Shown here piece by piece: positions 33,606 through 41,951 of a stretch of 42,402 nt of DNA (the stretch's first letter is position 1; every line of letters starts with the position of its first letter). Source of the stretch: Candidatus Abyssobacteria bacterium SURF_5. GTDB taxonomy: Bacteria > Abyssobacteria > SURF-5. The position numbers were made by a program, and so were the translations under genes. Under the pieces are notes generated by a model. That model made no database searches. It saw nothing but the letters and a program-made list of their open reading frames with translations, and was not told the origin of the DNA. The stretch is from positions 1 through 42,402 of the forward strand of contig QZKU01000070.1 in NCBI GenBank assembly GCA_003598085.1. Reading direction: 5' to 3'.

Positions 33606-34646
33606 TCACTTCCGCTCTCGTCGACCGGCGGCGACGGCCGCCATCAGCGCTTCCATATTCTCCCGCGGAGCGGTGGGCCAGATATCGCAGCCGGGCCAGA
33701 CAGCATCCACCCCATCTTCAATACAGTGAGCAACAGCGCGCCTGACGTCCTGAGGCGTCCCCCGCACCAGCACGTTATATGGATCAAAATTGCCGAGGAC
33801 AACGGGAGCTTTCCCGATGCTCTCGCGCGTCTGGCGCAGATCGTTCTTCTGATCGACGCTCAGCGCAGACGCACCGCACCCGTTCATTGAATCAATGATT
33901 CCGTTTGATTTCCCGCAGATGTGGAGAACGAGCGGACCCGCCGATTTCCTGAAAATATCCTTTAGATGCGGCTCGACAAGACTTCGAAAAAGAGTCGGCC
34001 GCAGCACGTCCGAGCATGCCCCCATTTCCCGAATCGTTATATAATCCGCACCCGCCGCAAAATATGATTTCGCCAACTCAACGATCAGCGATGAATAAAT
34101 CCCAAGGATCTCCGAGACCTCCTCCGGCTTCTTCAGGCACAGCTTGAGCAGGTGATCCAGTTCCATCGTCTGGCCTGCTACGGTGAACGGGCCCATGATG
34201 TAGGTTCCAATCGGAATTTCCCCGCCGACATCGCTCTTGAGCAGACTCAGCGCCTGTCTCACCATCGGCACTCGCCCAGCGTTGGCAAGATCGGATGGAA
34301 TCCGGATTCCGGCAGCCGACGATATCGTCTTTTCCTTGACCGTCGGATACAGTATCTCCTGCGGGTCCACTTCCGTATAAAAATTGATCGGACAACCCAG
34401 CAGTTCCGCCTCGATTGCAACATCGAACGGAACAACCGCAGACTGGAATCCGAACAGCCGGAACGAAGTCGCCGCCAGCTTCGCCATTTTGCCGGCGTCG
34501 GTATGCGCCTGGGCAAAACGTATTCCCGTTGCCTTCATCCCCTCAGTCGTAACATTCCCCATTCCGCTGAAACACAAAAACTCGCTGTCGCGCTTCCCCT
34601 GTAAAAGGTTAAGCGCCTTCTGCCGTATATTTTGTTGCGAAGCCAC
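33606..34646 (-). CDS. UroD-family corrinoid methyltransferase, copy 1
   Basis: A 346-residue TIM-barrel protein of the uroporphyrinogen decarboxylase superfamily. It is not the haem enzyme: it has the zinc-thiol motif of MtaA/MtbA-type methyltransferases, H242-x-C244 (HICG) and a distant C320 (GCDIWP). Such enzymes move methyl groups to or from a corrinoid protein with zinc activating a thiol or the substrate. It lies 18 bases before the carrier gene and six after the mtrH-like gene, so all are co-transcribed. A second copy is at 37557-38639, and the two probably act at different steps or on different substrates. Confidence 0.93.
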   Translation of the reverse strand: MASQQNIRQKALNLLQGKRDSEFLCFSGMGNVTTEGMKATGIRFAQAHTDAGKMAKLAATSFRLFGFQSAVVPFDVAIEAELLGCPINFYTEVDPQEILYPTVKEKTISSAAGIRIPSDLANAGRVPMVRQALSLLKSDVGGEIPIGTYIMGPFTVAGQTMELDHLLKLCLKKPEEVSEILGIYSSLIVELAKSYFAAGADYITIREMGACSDVLRPTLFRSLVEPHLKDIFRKSAGPLVLHICGKSNGIIDSMNGCGASALSVDQKNDLRQTRESIGKAPVVLGNFDPYNVLVRGTPQDVRRAVAHCIEDGVDAVWPGCDIWPTAPRENMEALMAAVAAGRRERK

Positions 34647-34652
34647 GTGATG

Positions 34653-35615
34653 CTACTCCTTCACTTGTTTCTGCGGCCGCTCAAGTTGATCGACAAATTC
34701 CGGGAATAGACGCCGCAACGGGTGAAATTCGGCCGCCGATAATTTCCGGGAATCGGAAAAGGTGTAAAGCGCCTTTATCGAATCGGCTACTGCGGCCGCC
34801 GCGAATGCCCGTTCCGTCCCGGACATCGGGCCGTAGAAAAGGAAATCGCTCCACACAGCCGCGATCGCATGAGCGGCGGCGTCAGCGCCCGCAAATATCT
34901 CGCGCGAGCCTCCCGCGCGAATCTGCTTCCATGTATACGTGCCGTTTGCGGGAGCGCAGCCGACTGGCAGCCCGAACTTCTGCTTGATTTCAACCCCAGC
35001 CCGAAGAGAGAACGCCATCGCCGCCACATTCATGACCGTGGTGTCAATGAGGATGCTGGAGAAGCATCCTCTCTCGATCACGGGCAACATCGCTTCAAGC
35101 GATCTTATCCTGCCGCTGGAGAATTTGTCGGCTTCATCAAACACGCCGACTATGACATGCTTCACCCCGATCTCGGCAATCTCTTGCACCTCACGCTCCA
35201 GATCCGGACTCCACGGGTTGAGGCTGTTGTAAATGAGCCTGTCAAGGATATCAATTGCCCCCGCTCTTCTTGCAGCCTCCATGCGAACATCAACTTTCCA
35301 TGCGTCAATACAAAGGGGGGCCGGTGTCTCCTGCGCCAGAAATTCAAGATATGCGTCAAATTCGGCCACGCCGTTTCCTACAACATCGATACAGGCCGGG
35401 ATGGATGTCTTCGAAGATAATTCCCGCAGCTTCTGCAGATAAGCCCGAGCGGCGTCTTTGTCGAATGACGCCGTTTTCCTGCTGGCGATCAGCCTGTCGC
35501 CCTTGTGAAACATCGAGCCGATGAGCAGGACGGGATTCGTTCCCGGGCGGCCGCCTACTCGTATGCCTCCAATGTCGCAGACTCTCTGTCCCGCATCAAG
35601 ACCGAAAGGATTCAT
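34653..35615 (-). CDS. MtrH-type methyltransferase
   Basis: A 320-residue protein of the MtrH family, named after subunit H of the methanogen tetrahydromethanopterin S-methyltransferase. Typical segments are the N-terminal CDIGGIRVGGRPGTNPVL, GSMFHKGDRL, then CIDAWKVDVRMEAARRAG and FGLPVGCAPANGTYTWK. In bacteria these proteins transfer methyl groups from a methyl-corrinoid protein to tetrahydrofolate. The start at 35615 (ATG) is preferred to the TTG six bases earlier. It would be the exit step of this methyl-transfer chain, feeding the methyl branch of C1 metabolism. Gaps to both neighbours are under ten bases. Confidence 0.93.
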   Translation of the reverse strand: MNPFGLDAGQRVCDIGGIRVGGRPGTNPVLLIGSMFHKGDRLIASRKTASFDKDAARAYLQKLRELSSKTSIPACIDVVGNGVAEFDAYLEFLAQETPAPLCIDAWKVDVRMEAARRAGAIDILDRLIYNSLNPWSPDLEREVQEIAEIGVKHVIVGVFDEADKFSSGRIRSLEAMLPVIERGCFSSILIDTTVMNVAAMAFSLRAGVEIKQKFGLPVGCAPANGTYTWKQIRAGGSREIFAGADAAAHAIAAVWSDFLFYGPMSGTERAFAAAAVADSIKALYTFSDSRKLSAAEFHPLRRLFPEFVDQLERPQKQVKE

Positions 35616-35622
35616 GTTCAAA

Positions 35623-37536
35623 TCACTCCGTCGGCAAAAGCTCTTTCAGATTTGGAAAGGCATCATGCATGTGGGGGAAATGCATCGCCTCTACAAATTC
35701 CCGCTCGAAATCCTTCTCCAGAGTCAATTCAACATATTCCACGCGACAGGCCTGCTCAGCGGCCTCTTTCCTTTTTCCGATATCCAGCAGCGCCATCCGC
35801 GCGCCGTCGCCGGCTGCGTTGCCGACCGCGATCACGTTCTCAATCGGACAGTCGGGAAACATACCCATCAGCATCGCGCACGTCCGGTCGATATAGCTCC
35901 CGAATGCGCCCGCCAATACCACCCGATCGACGCTCTGAATCCCGAGGCGCTTCATCAGAATTTTTGAGCCGGCGTATATCGCCCCCTTCGCAAGCTGAAC
36001 CGCGCGAACGTCTCCGGCCGTGATCGTGATGTTCTTCCCGATCGAAGTTTTCTCCTTCGGCACAAGGACGAATTCTCTGGATTTGCCATCGACCACAATC
36101 CGGGGCGAATTGATGCTCTTGTTGAATCGGCCGCTCTTCTCGACGATGCCGGCCCTGAACATCTCCGCAATGGCGTCTATTATACCCGACCCGCAAATGC
36201 CTCGCGCATGCTCACCATTATCACCCGCAATGACCCGGTATTCGACATCCAGCCCCCCCGGGGCAATGCGCACCCGCTCAATCGCGCCAGGCGCCGCCCG
36301 CATTCCATGCTTGATGTGGGCGCCCTCGAGCGCCGGTCCCGTCGCGCATGAGGCAGCCAAGATCTTATGGCGATTGCCAACAAGAATCTCTCCATTGGTG
36401 CCGATATCTATTATCAGTTGCATCTCATCTTTATCATAGGGGGCTTCCGCGATGAGAACGCCGACGTTATCCGCGCCAACGAATCCGGCCTCCACCGGCA
36501 GAACGTGCACATTGGCCGCTCCATTGATCCCGATTTGCAATTCGGCTGCCTTCAGGTCGATAGCGGACTGCACCGCCGGAGCAAATGGGGAAACGCCGAC
36601 GCCCACCGGAGAGATGTTCAAGAGGATGTGATGCATCACGGTATTGCCCACAATGCACATCTCGAGAATGTCATCCGGCTGAATTGAAGCCTTCGTGCAT
36701 ACGCTGCCAACTATCTGGTTGAGAGATCCTATGATCTCCCGGTGCAGTTCGCTCAGTCCACCGTCCGCAGTCATGATATAGGTAACGCGCGACATGACGT
36801 CTTCACCATAAGCGACCTGCGGATTCATGAGCGAATGGACCGCGGCAACGTCTCCATTCGAGAGATCGCACAGATAGCCGGCAACCGTCGTCGTGCCAAT
36901 ATCCACCGCCAGACCGAAACATTTCATCGAGGAACCCGGAACCGCCCCCAGAAGTTCTTTTCCCATCCAGACCGCAACCGTCACCTCCCAGTTCCCCTCA
37001 CGCAACACATGCGGGAGCCGCGCCATGAAAATTCTTCCCGCTCGCAGACCATGCAGGCGATGCTGCGATTCCAGCCCTTTCAGCAGGCGCTCGTAGTCGC
37101 TCAGTGGGTCGGCAAGCGTGGGTTTTTCCAGTCTGACATGGTAGGTCTTGACCGCCGGATTCAACGCTATCTTCCGAAGTGTCACTTCTTTCCGAACCAC
37201 CTGCTGTCCACCACGGCTCTCCTCGGGAACATGTATCAGCAGATCCCCCTGAATATGGGCCGCGCACGCAAGCCGATATCCTTTGGCGATTTCGTCCGGC
37301 GACAATACTTTCTTTTCTTCTTCCGTAAGCGGCGTGAGGTGATCGTACCGCGATTCAATGCCGTGGCGCTCGAAAAAGCCCTCCTGCACGCGCACCTTGC
37401 ATTTGCCGCACGTTTTCTTGCCTCCGCAAATGGATTCTATATCCACCCCCAGTTCGCGCGATACCTCCAGCAGGTTCTTCCCTCGCTCGATTTGCCCGCG
37501 CCGGCCGGACGGCTGAAATATCACTTGCTTGTGCAC
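35623..37536 (-). CDS. RACo-type corrinoid protein reactivator
   Basis: A 637-residue ATP-dependent reductive activator of corrinoid proteins. It has an N-terminal [2Fe-2S] ferredoxin domain with cysteines 37, 43, 46 and 91 (CGGKKTCGKC pattern). A linker leads to an ASKHA ATPase core from about residue 205 (GLAVDIGTTTVAGYL), with LIIDIGTNGEI and GNAAGDGARMALLD as further phosphate-binding motifs. It returns inactive cob(II)alamin to the cob(I)alamin state, a repair step needed whenever corrinoid proteins cycle. The length and domain order match RACo-like proteins. Only 7 bases separate it from the mtrH-like gene. Confidence 0.95.
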   Translation of the reverse strand: MHKQVIFQPSGRRGQIERGKNLLEVSRELGVDIESICGGKKTCGKCKVRVQEGFFERHGIESRYDHLTPLTEEEKKVLSPDEIAKGYRLACAAHIQGDLLIHVPEESRGGQQVVRKEVTLRKIALNPAVKTYHVRLEKPTLADPLSDYERLLKGLESQHRLHGLRAGRIFMARLPHVLREGNWEVTVAVWMGKELLGAVPGSSMKCFGLAVDIGTTTVAGYLCDLSNGDVAAVHSLMNPQVAYGEDVMSRVTYIMTADGGLSELHREIIGSLNQIVGSVCTKASIQPDDILEMCIVGNTVMHHILLNISPVGVGVSPFAPAVQSAIDLKAAELQIGINGAANVHVLPVEAGFVGADNVGVLIAEAPYDKDEMQLIIDIGTNGEILVGNRHKILAASCATGPALEGAHIKHGMRAAPGAIERVRIAPGGLDVEYRVIAGDNGEHARGICGSGIIDAIAEMFRAGIVEKSGRFNKSINSPRIVVDGKSREFVLVPKEKTSIGKNITITAGDVRAVQLAKGAIYAGSKILMKRLGIQSVDRVVLAGAFGSYIDRTCAMLMGMFPDCPIENVIAVGNAAGDGARMALLDIGKRKEAAEQACRVEYVELTLEKDFEREFVEAMHFPHMHDAFPNLKELLPTE

Positions 37537-37556
37537 GTAATCCCCTTGCTCCTCCT

Positions 37557-38639
37557 TTAAGCCCGCTGCATTGTACGATATTCCTTCACGGCATTGATCA
37601 TTGCTTGAACATTCTCAAGAGGCGTTCCGACAGGAAGATCACAGCCGCTGAGAAGACCAAAATTGGGTACTCCCTCCATTGCTGTCAGCATCTCCATCAC
37701 CACAGCCCGCACTTCCTCCGGCTTCTTCAACATAAGAACTTCCACCGGCGCAATGTTGCCAAGGATAATGATATCCGGCGGCACCTTATCCTTGATCTTC
37801 ATCAGATCGGTCGGCGAATCGACGCTGATACCAGTAACCCCCGTCTTGCACATCAGCTCGACCAGATGCCCGGCGCGACCACATATGTGAATGGTAGAGG
37901 GCACAGGTGTGCTTTTTGTGAGACGTTGAAGATAGGGAAGGACCATGCTCGCAAACGCCTTCGCCGAAAGCAGACTGCACGTCGGCTCCGCAATCCCGAT
38001 CACGTCGGCGCCGGCCTTGATCAACTCCATGTAATACCGTTGGACCACCTGGAGCGAATACTCCATCACCTCATGAACGAGCGGCGGCTCCTTGATGATC
38101 TTTCGCGTTATGATATCCACTCCCATCAGCTCGGCGGCAAGCGTGAATGGACCGGCCGCCGCCGCCGTTTTCGGAAGAGTGAAACGTCTCGTGAACAGCT
38201 TCGTGGCGTCAATGAATACCTTCAATCGCCCGTCTTTGTACGGGTCCGGAATCCGCAGATTCTTCATGTCCTCATGCGTCTGGATCGGATGAACCTTCAC
38301 CGAGGGCAGCGCGTTCTCAGGGATGGTAACTTCACAGCCGCAGGCCTCGGCCTCCGCCGCAAGATCGGGAAATGTGCACATGACGAAATCAGGCTTGAAC
38401 GTAGTCACATACTTCTCTATCGTCCCGAACATCACGTGCCCATCCGTCAGGTTCTGCTTGACCGTCGTCCCCGTCAGCGGCGCAAGATAAGCCCCCATAA
38501 TCGGTGAACCGATCCTGCGACCTGAGCCTGCCGCCATCTGCGCAAAGCTTTTGCCGGAGGTCGCCCGCCGCAAGAACAGCCCCACCGGCCTCACCGCCTT
38601 ATGTCTTCCCACCCAGTTGATGACGTCGATTGTGCTCAT
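37557..38639 (-). CDS. UroD-family corrinoid methyltransferase, copy 2
   Basis: A 360-residue paralogue of the 33606-34646 protein. Zinc ligands are H251-x-C253 (HICGRAGH) and C333 (SGCDLP). Its N-terminal 60 residues (RPVGLFLRRATSGKSFAQM, GAYLAPLTGT) differ from copy 1, and so does the pocket sequence, suggesting another substrate or acceptor. It is 20 bases from the RACo gene and appears to open the compact five-gene unit, with a possible promoter at 38806-38835. One of the two copies may be the substrate-specific enzyme. Confidence 0.92.
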   Translation of the reverse strand: MSTIDVINWVGRHKAVRPVGLFLRRATSGKSFAQMAAGSGRRIGSPIMGAYLAPLTGTTVKQNLTDGHVMFGTIEKYVTTFKPDFVMCTFPDLAAEAEACGCEVTIPENALPSVKVHPIQTHEDMKNLRIPDPYKDGRLKVFIDATKLFTRRFTLPKTAAAAGPFTLAAELMGVDIITRKIIKEPPLVHEVMEYSLQVVQRYYMELIKAGADVIGIAEPTCSLLSAKAFASMVLPYLQRLTKSTPVPSTIHICGRAGHLVELMCKTGVTGISVDSPTDLMKIKDKVPPDIIILGNIAPVEVLMLKKPEEVRAVVMEMLTAMEGVPNFGLLSGCDLPVGTPLENVQAMINAVKEYRTMQRA

Positions 38640-38805
38640 TGTAGTGGCTCTCCTTGTGGGGAGGGATAATCAAGCCGCTCCCGGCCAAAGATATCCATCT
38701 TGTGAGTAATTTCGTGCGGCCCCCCGTTGGGAAGCCACGCCCTGATCATGTTAACAAAATCACAGCGAAAACTCAAATGGAATTCAGAAACTTAACCAGC
38801 TTCAT

Positions 38806-38835
38806 TTATTGTCCTTGAGCAACCATAATTGTCAA
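38806..38835 (-). promoter_or_regulatory. possible promoter of the methyltransferase operon
   Basis: On the minus strand a perfect TTGACA (38830-38835) is followed after 18 bases by CAATAA (38806-38811). It lies between the 599-residue gene and the second UroD-type gene, in a 224-base gap. The -10 element is poor, so read-through from the TetR promoter may also matter. Confidence 0.35.
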
Positions 38836-38863
38836 GAATCTGGACCTATGTCGGAATTTGCCG

Positions 38864-40663
38864 TTACGTCCCCGGACTTTTATCACCATCCAGTTGCGCC
38901 GTCATCCGTTGCGCGAGAAGAGCCACCTTCTCGGCCCGCTCGCGTGCTCCTGGAATCGCAGTCGAAATAAAGCTTCCGGCCTCGGCAAGCCTCGCAGCTT
39001 CCGCAGGCGAATGCATTCCCATCGCGGCCGCGACCGCGGCCGGAACCGTGATGTTGAGGATGATGTTCGATCCCATAAGTATCTCGTTCAGGGGAACTGC
39101 CGCAAAAGGGATGCAGGCCAAAATCATGCCATCCTGTTCCTGAATCGCCTTGGGGATAACCCTGTGCGCGAGTCCCTCGAAACGGATGGTCTCTTCTCCG
39201 AGAGTTACCTCGACGTCGGCGTCAACGTTGAAACTGAGATACCGCTTCGCAATATCTTCGCTTCGACGGGCGCCGCAGGCGATTTTGGTGAATTTGATGC
39301 CGACCTCTATTCCATTGGTACGGAGAAAATATCGGCTCCCGCCTTTCTCGATGGTCTCCTGACGTTGCTCATCGAAGGTCTTGACGACCGATTCGAGCGT
39401 GGCCCCTTTGGAGAGCATGGCGTATGCGCTTACAGCTCTTCGACGGACGGCCTCGATACGGACTCCTTCGGTGCCGCGGATAATGGAGCGGGTTATCGGC
39501 CCGCGCCGCAGTTGTTCGGCCTTGCGGGCCATCACGTTGGCCGAGACTTTTGCGGTCTCCGGATCCATGAAAAACTCATCGCGCACATCGTGCACGGTCG
39601 TCGCCGTTTTCTCCTCGTCGCCTTCATGGTTTATAAAGGCGAGCAAGGCGATGATTGCGTCGGTGGTGACACGGCTGAGCACACTCGCGACCGGGCCCGA
39701 CCCTCCTCCGCACCCGATCATGCCGCCTTCCTTGAAGCAGCCGAGGATATCGTCGAAGGTAATCATCGCCATGACGGTCGGCGCGCCGATATCCTTAAGC
39801 ATCAGCCCCAATTCGCCAACCACTTTAGCGGTGTCGACCACTCGGTCAACTCCTTTGATGGTCAGCGTCTCCGGCAGCCCGGTCGCAGAGACAGCGCCCT
39901 GCCCGGCCAGGTGCGTTGTGTTGATCTTGCGGTAGTCGCCATATTCGGCCGCGACGCGGGCGTCGGGATGAACGATCTCAAGGATTGCGGCTGCGCCGAA
40001 AATAGCGGACATGATGCGGTTCGGCTGCATGCCGGCCCCGGCGAACGCCTTCATCATGGCCTCCGCGCCAATGCGGGCGCCCTCTTTGGCCAGGGCAGGA
40101 TACACAAGATCTTCGCCAAGAGCGGAATGACCGTAAATAGGGCCGCGCGCCACGCCATTGGGCACAAGCGAGCCATCGATGGGGCTTAACTTCTTTTCTT
40201 CCATGGCGCGATAAATGGCCTGGACCGCGGGGAATCCGGAAATCTTATTATTCAATTTCGGAGTCGGCACCGACATTACGCCGCAGCGGTCTGCGCCGGC
40301 GATCATACGCGCCATCGCACCCAATTTTCGATTGCCTGCGGCCACACCCGCTTGAACATTCGCGCCGGCGAAATAAAGCAGAGTCGCGCTCAGTAAAGCG
40401 GCGTTAGCCGAATCCGCCCCGGCCGCGCGAGCGGCGGCGATACATTTCGCCAGGACATCATCGAGTGGTATCTCAGGCGCATTATCCGCAGTAACTTTCA
40501 ATGTCTTGCCTCGCAGGAATTCCTCGGCGATCACATTGGCGATCGAAAAGACCGCCAGAGTGAGCATCCCATGGCCCTTGGACAGGGCCTCCAACCGGTC
40601 ACACGTCATCAGGTCAACATCGGCTATCGAAGCCGTCATAGCGGCGAGAACTTCTGGTTGCAT
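38864..40663 (-). CDS. uncharacterised 599-residue protein
   Basis: I do not recognise this protein. It has 599 residues, no signal peptide and no transmembrane helix, and is rich in Ala and Gly in long stretches. Striking blocks are a glycine loop GCGGGSGP (about 317-324), NNKISGFPAV and the early ATLLYFAGANVQAGVAAGNRK, and a conserved-looking VHDVRDEFFMDPE. Cysteines occur near C127 (DRCG), near 309 and 318 (DILGC and IGC) and in KIACG. The pattern suggests a large soluble enzyme with nucleotide or cofactor binding. GGAAGGAA before the ATG at 40663 decides the start; a longer frame to 40702 has none. It lies between a LarC-like gene and the methyltransferase genes on the same strand, so a role in the same pathway is likely but unproven. 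Confidence 0.8.
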   Translation of the reverse strand: MQPEVLAAMTASIADVDLMTCDRLEALSKGHGMLTLAVFSIANVIAEEFLRGKTLKVTADNAPEIPLDDVLAKCIAAARAAGADSANAALLSATLLYFAGANVQAGVAAGNRKLGAMARMIAGADRCGVMSVPTPKLNNKISGFPAVQAIYRAMEEKKLSPIDGSLVPNGVARGPIYGHSALGEDLVYPALAKEGARIGAEAMMKAFAGAGMQPNRIMSAIFGAAAILEIVHPDARVAAEYGDYRKINTTHLAGQGAVSATGLPETLTIKGVDRVVDTAKVVGELGLMLKDIGAPTVMAMITFDDILGCFKEGGMIGCGGGSGPVASVLSRVTTDAIIALLAFINHEGDEEKTATTVHDVRDEFFMDPETAKVSANVMARKAEQLRRGPITRSIIRGTEGVRIEAVRRRAVSAYAMLSKGATLESVVKTFDEQRQETIEKGGSRYFLRTNGIEVGIKFTKIACGARRSEDIAKRYLSFNVDADVEVTLGEETIRFEGLAHRVIPKAIQEQDGMILACIPFAAVPLNEILMGSNIILNITVPAAVAAAMGMHSPAEAARLAEAGSFISTAIPGARERAEKVALLAQRMTAQLDGDKSPGT

Positions 40664-40703
40664 ATCCGAATTCCTTCCCCCCAAAGGAGCGAACCAAGCC
40701 AAA

Positions 40704-40763
40704 GGGGACTGTCACAAGAATTACGGGCCGTGTCTTTTCGGCCATAGATTCGGGACTGTCCCC
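40704..40763. repeat. REP-like element with GGGGACTGTC repeats
   Basis: GGGGACTGTC (40704-40713) and GGGACTGTCCCC (40752-40763) flank a small hairpin, GGCCG (40726-40730) with CGGCC (40739-40743). The second copy is itself nearly palindromic. The layout is like REP-type palindromes mobilised by RAYT transposases; no transposase gene is present in the window. It separates the LarC-like gene from the 599-residue gene. Confidence 0.5.
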
Positions 40764-40778
40764 AAGCAAAAACAAAGC

Positions 40779-41283
40779 CTAAAATTGAATCGTAAAAAAA
40801 CCATTCTCATTTCTTGCGGCGTGTGCTTCCAGCAGCGCGCGCATCTTTGCCAATGAAACATTCAAACCGAATTCTTCTTTCACCCGTTCGCGAGCGCGTA
40901 CGACGTCCGCGTGCTCGGCTCGCGCGTTACCTCCGTCTCCTTCCCGCGCCTTGAAACGAATGTCGAGCGCAATCGACAAATCGCCCTTCCGAATGGTCGC
41001 CTCATACGCATTTGAGCGTTTGCGGCGTGCAGTAATGACATGTCTGTATCTGATGATAGCCGAAGATGGAAAATTCTTCGGCCAAAAAGCTCGCCCAATC
41101 GGCCTCCTTGGCGGGGTCGATATCGAGCAAGAGAAGACAGCCCGAGCGGCTTTTCTTCGTAATTCCCGGCAGGACGTACACATTTTCGGCCCCTCGGGCG
41201 ATGATCTGGTCGATGGCGTAGCCCAACTCCTCGCCGGTGAGGTGGTCGACCTGTGCCAAAATGAGCATCCCGTTCTTCTTCAT
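40779..41283 (-). CDS. LarC C-terminal-like nickel-insertion protein, split by a +1 frame change
   Basis: The first frame (41283-41002) gives 93 residues beginning MKKNGMLILAQVDHLTGEEL and containing GYAIDQIIARGAENVYVLPG and TKKSRSGCLLLL, close to the C-terminal domain of LarC (consensus IDDMT-E-LG, MKKGRPG). It then meets TGA at 41002-41004. The plus-one frame is open throughout and continues with EATIRKGDLSIALDIRFKAR and a final amphipathic helix, to a stop at 40779. Joined, about 167 residues form one complete domain. LarC in Lactobacillus is known to be made by programmed frameshifting; a similar event, a sequencing error or a recent pseudogene are all possible here. The large N-terminal LarC domain is absent. 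The start overlaps the TetR stop (ATGA). Confidence 0.7.
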
Positions 41284-41951
41284 GCGTTCGCTCCGGGCCG
41301 CTCCGCCGGCGAGAGAATTTCCTCGAGCCAGCCGAGCATCCTGTCAACATATTGCGTGTGGCTCTTCCTCTTTCCGGTGAATGGCACGCCAAAGTATTCC
41401 TCCAGCCGAAGGGAATGATAGGTCGAGACGAACCCCGAGTAGAGGAAGAAGCAAAGGCCGCCCACAATGTGAGCGATCATGGGGACATCGATATCCGAAC
41501 GAACTTCGCCCCGCTCGATGCCCTGGGTGAGAATGGCGCGAAAGTACTTGACCGAGGTCGCCTCGATGCGCCGCGTGACCTTTCGCGCGAAAGAGTCCAT
41601 GTCCGACGTTCCAAGCTGGAGCAGGATACGGAAGGTGTCGTTGCGGGCGTCCGCGTCGGTCTGCGTGTTCTCCATGAGCATGCGTATCTTCCCGAGGCAC
41701 GAGGCGTCGCTCGCGACCACGGAGCGCATGTACTCATCCTTGCCCTCGACCTGGCGCATGATGACGGCCTCGTAAAGGTCTGACTTGTTCTTGAAATATT
41801 TGTACAGCGCGCCGTTGCTGATGCCCGCGCGCTCGCAGATGTCGTTGATGTTCGCCTTATGATAACCATTCGCGGCGAATTCCACCTGCGCCGCCCGCAA
41901 CACGCGGTCCTGCTTCTCCTTTGAGATATTCGAGAAAGTTTTCGAAGCCAT
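41280..41951 (-). CDS. TetR-family transcriptional regulator
   Basis: A 223-residue repressor. Residues 10-60 form the TetR DNA-binding domain (RVLRAAQVEFAANGYHKANI, then ERAGISNGALYKYFKNKSDL). The rest is the helical ligand and dimer domain. The ATG at 41951 is used. It is followed by the LarC-like gene with a four-base overlap, and then by the 599-residue gene and the corrinoid genes, all on one strand, so it is likely to control this set in response to a ligand. It almost certainly represses itself through the dyad at 42020-42041. Confidence 0.93.
   Translation of the reverse strand: MASKTFSNISKEKQDRVLRAAQVEFAANGYHKANINDICERAGISNGALYKYFKNKSDLYEAVIMRQVEGKDEYMRSVVASDASCLGKIRMLMENTQTDADARNDTFRILLQLGTSDMDSFARKVTRRIEATSVKYFRAILTQGIERGEVRSDIDVPMIAHIVGGLCFFLYSGFVSTYHSLRLEEYFGVPFTGKRKSHTQYVDRMLGWLEEILSPAERPGANA

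Noticed and set aside
33606-38639. Genuine uroporphyrinogen decarboxylase (haem synthesis) for the two UroD-family genes
   Set aside because: Both carry the zinc H-x-C...C motif of corrinoid methyltransferases and lie among methyl-transfer genes.
38858-40189. 443-codon plus-strand frame opposite the 599-residue gene
   Set aside because: The minus-strand frame has a ribosome site and better composition, and its neighbours are all on the minus strand.
40880-41467. 195-codon minus-strand frame spanning the TetR and LarC-like genes
   Set aside because: It is in the third phase; both real genes are supported by motifs and by the ATGA overlap.
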